A DNA stretch of 6,847 nucleotides, taken from Bauldia sp. (GTDB lineage Bacteria; Pseudomonadota; Alphaproteobacteria; Rhizobiales; Kaistiaceae). Below are positions 5,871-6,847 of this stretch, one piece after another. The number at the start of each line of letters is the position of its first letter. The first letter of the stretch is position 1. The stretch lies in the NCBI GenBank assembly GCA_020442095.1, contig JAGRKY010000113.1, positions 1 through 6,847 of the forward strand, read 5' to 3'. The notes beneath the pieces are model-generated. The model searched no databases. It saw only the letters and a list, made by a program, of their open reading frames with translations, and was not told the origin of the DNA. The position numbers and the translations under genes are program-made.

Positions 5871-6847
5871 ATGATCATCGGCGGCACAGGAATTCGAAGG
5901 ATCGGCGCCCTTGCGGCTGCCTGTCTCGTCGGCGCCGCCATGGTGGCGACGCCTGCCCTCGCAAAGGATAACGACAAGCCGCTGCTTCCGGCCCCGGTCG
6001 CGCCGGTTCCGCCGCTCATCAACCAGAAAGGCATCGACAAGGCGGTGGCGGCGCTCGACGGCATCGTCACCGATGCCATGAAACGGACCGGGCTGCCGGG
6101 CCTCGCCGTCGGCGTCGTCTACAAGGACAAGGTCGTCTATGCGAAGGGCTTCGGCATCCGCGAGGTCGGCAAGCATGGCGACATCGATCCCGACACGGTG
6201 TTCATGCTCGCCTCGGTCTCGAAGCCGATCGCCTCGACCATCGTCGCCAAGCTCGTCGGTGACGGGATGTTCAAGTGGGACGACCCGGTCAAGCCGCTCA
6301 ATCCCGCCTTCGCGCTGTCGGATCCCTATGTCACGGAGCACGCGACCTTCGCCGATCTCCTTTCCCACCGCAGCGGGCTGCGCACCGGCGCCGGCGACCT
6401 GCTCGAGGATCTCGGCTTCGGCCGCAACTACATCCTGTCCCACATCGCCCAGCAGCCGCTCGATCCCTTCCGCTCGACCTACCACTACTCGAACTTCGGC
6501 TACACCGCGGGCGGCGTCGCCGCCGCCGTTGCCGCCGGCAAGGGCTGGGAGGAGCTTGCCGAGGAGGTGCTGTTCAAGCCGGCCGGGATGACCGACACCA
6601 GCTATCGCCATGCCGACTATCTCGCCCATGAGGATCGCGCCCATATCCACAAGCGGCTTCCCGACGGAACCTGGGCGCCGCTCTACGATCGTCAGCCGGA
6701 CGCCGAGGCGCCGGCCGGCGGAGGCAGCGCCTCGCTGAACGACATGTTGAAATTCATGCGCCTCCAGCTTGGCGATGGCACGCTCGACGGGAAGAAGATC
6801 GTCGACGCCGACGCGCTCGCCGCCACCCACGAGCCGCAGGTGATCCC
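5871..6847 (+). CDS. Exported serine hydrolase, class C beta-lactamase/esterase family (cut by window edge)
   Basis: 325 complete residues are visible and the gene runs off the right edge. The ATG at 5871 has AAGGAGG five bases upstream. Residues 1-31 are a Sec signal peptide: positive IGIRR-type start, hydrophobic core, and ATPALA with cleavage likely after A31; there is no valid lipobox. Residues 37-48 are a proline-rich spacer. The hydrolase domain follows: the nucleophile motif SVSK (S115, K118), HRSGL (166-170), and the YSN motif (Y206, N208) of the class C/DD-peptidase fold. The third motif (KTG or HxG) lies beyond the edge. Such periplasmic enzymes may be esterases, D-amino peptidases or beta-lactamases; AmpC identity is not supported and the substrate is unknown. 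It is on the same strand as ttuC, 120 bp away. Confidence 0.9.
   Translation, partial: MIIGGTGIRRIGALAAACLVGAAMVATPALAKDNDKPLLPAPVAPVPPLINQKGIDKAVAALDGIVTDAMKRTGLPGLAVGVVYKDKVVYAKGFGIREVGKHGDIDPDTVFMLASVSKPIASTIVAKLVGDGMFKWDDPVKPLNPAFALSDPYVTEHATFADLLSHRSGLRTGAGDLLEDLGFGRNYILSHIAQQPLDPFRSTYHYSNFGYTAGGVAAAVAAGKGWEELAEEVLFKPAGMTDTSYRHADYLAHEDRAHIHKRLPDGTWAPLYDRQPDAEAPAGGGSASLNDMLKFMRLQLGDGTLDGKKIVDADALAATHEPQVI

Noticed and set aside
5871..5930. Lipoprotein signal in the serine hydrolase leader
   Set aside because: The cysteine at residue 18 follows AAA without the required aliphatic residue at -3; the ATPALA signal peptidase I site fits better.
4965..6830. A 621-codon minus-strand open frame opposite ttuC and the serine hydrolase
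   Set aside because: It crosses two well-supported genes and their intergenic promoter region and shows low-complexity charged sequence without motifs.

Overview
This is a GC-rich chromosomal window from an alphaproteobacterium, most likely of the Hyphomicrobiales (Rhizobiales). The lineage is inferred from codon bias, strong AGGAGG-type ribosome binding sites, and an ETF-ubiquinone oxidoreductase and CoxD/CoxE-like proteins that resemble those of that order. The species cannot be read from the sequence alone. No tRNA, rRNA, CRISPR array, insertion sequence or phage gene is visible.

Left part (about 1-2830, minus strand, read right to left): a four-gene molybdenum-hydroxylase maturation module. 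It holds a MoxR/CoxD-type AAA+ ATPase (1922-2830), a VWA_CoxE-family protein with an intact MIDAS metal site (741-1925), a small XdhC_CoxI-domain protein (333-671), and the N-terminal part of a second XdhC-family protein that runs off the left edge (1-272). The ATPase and VWA genes overlap by 4 bp (ATGA), so they are translationally coupled. A 69-bp gap before the small XdhC gene carries a possible internal promoter whose -10 lies in an 18-bp dyad. The module probably inserts or modifies the molybdenum cofactor of a xanthine-dehydrogenase/CO-dehydrogenase-type enzyme. No structural subunit of such an enzyme lies in the window, so the client is unknown.

Middle (2903-4567, minus strand): a complete electron transfer flavoprotein-ubiquinone oxidoreductase (ETF-QO), which passes electrons from ETF-linked dehydrogenases to the quinone pool. 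It lies 72 bp upstream of the ATPase gene on the same strand, so read-through into the maturation module is possible. A small hairpin lies in that gap.

Right part (4568-6847, plus strand): a 106-bp divergent promoter region separates ETF-QO from a complete tartrate/D-malate dehydrogenase-like gene (ttuC type, GTG start with a strong ribosome binding site). After a 120-bp gap comes an exported serine hydrolase of the class C beta-lactamase/esterase family, truncated by the right edge.

The genes look like ordinary metabolic and housekeeping functions. The points most worth a second look are the CoxDE/XdhC module without a visible client enzyme, the dyad-embedded internal promoter candidate, and a two-residue insertion near the quinone-binding region of ETF-QO.
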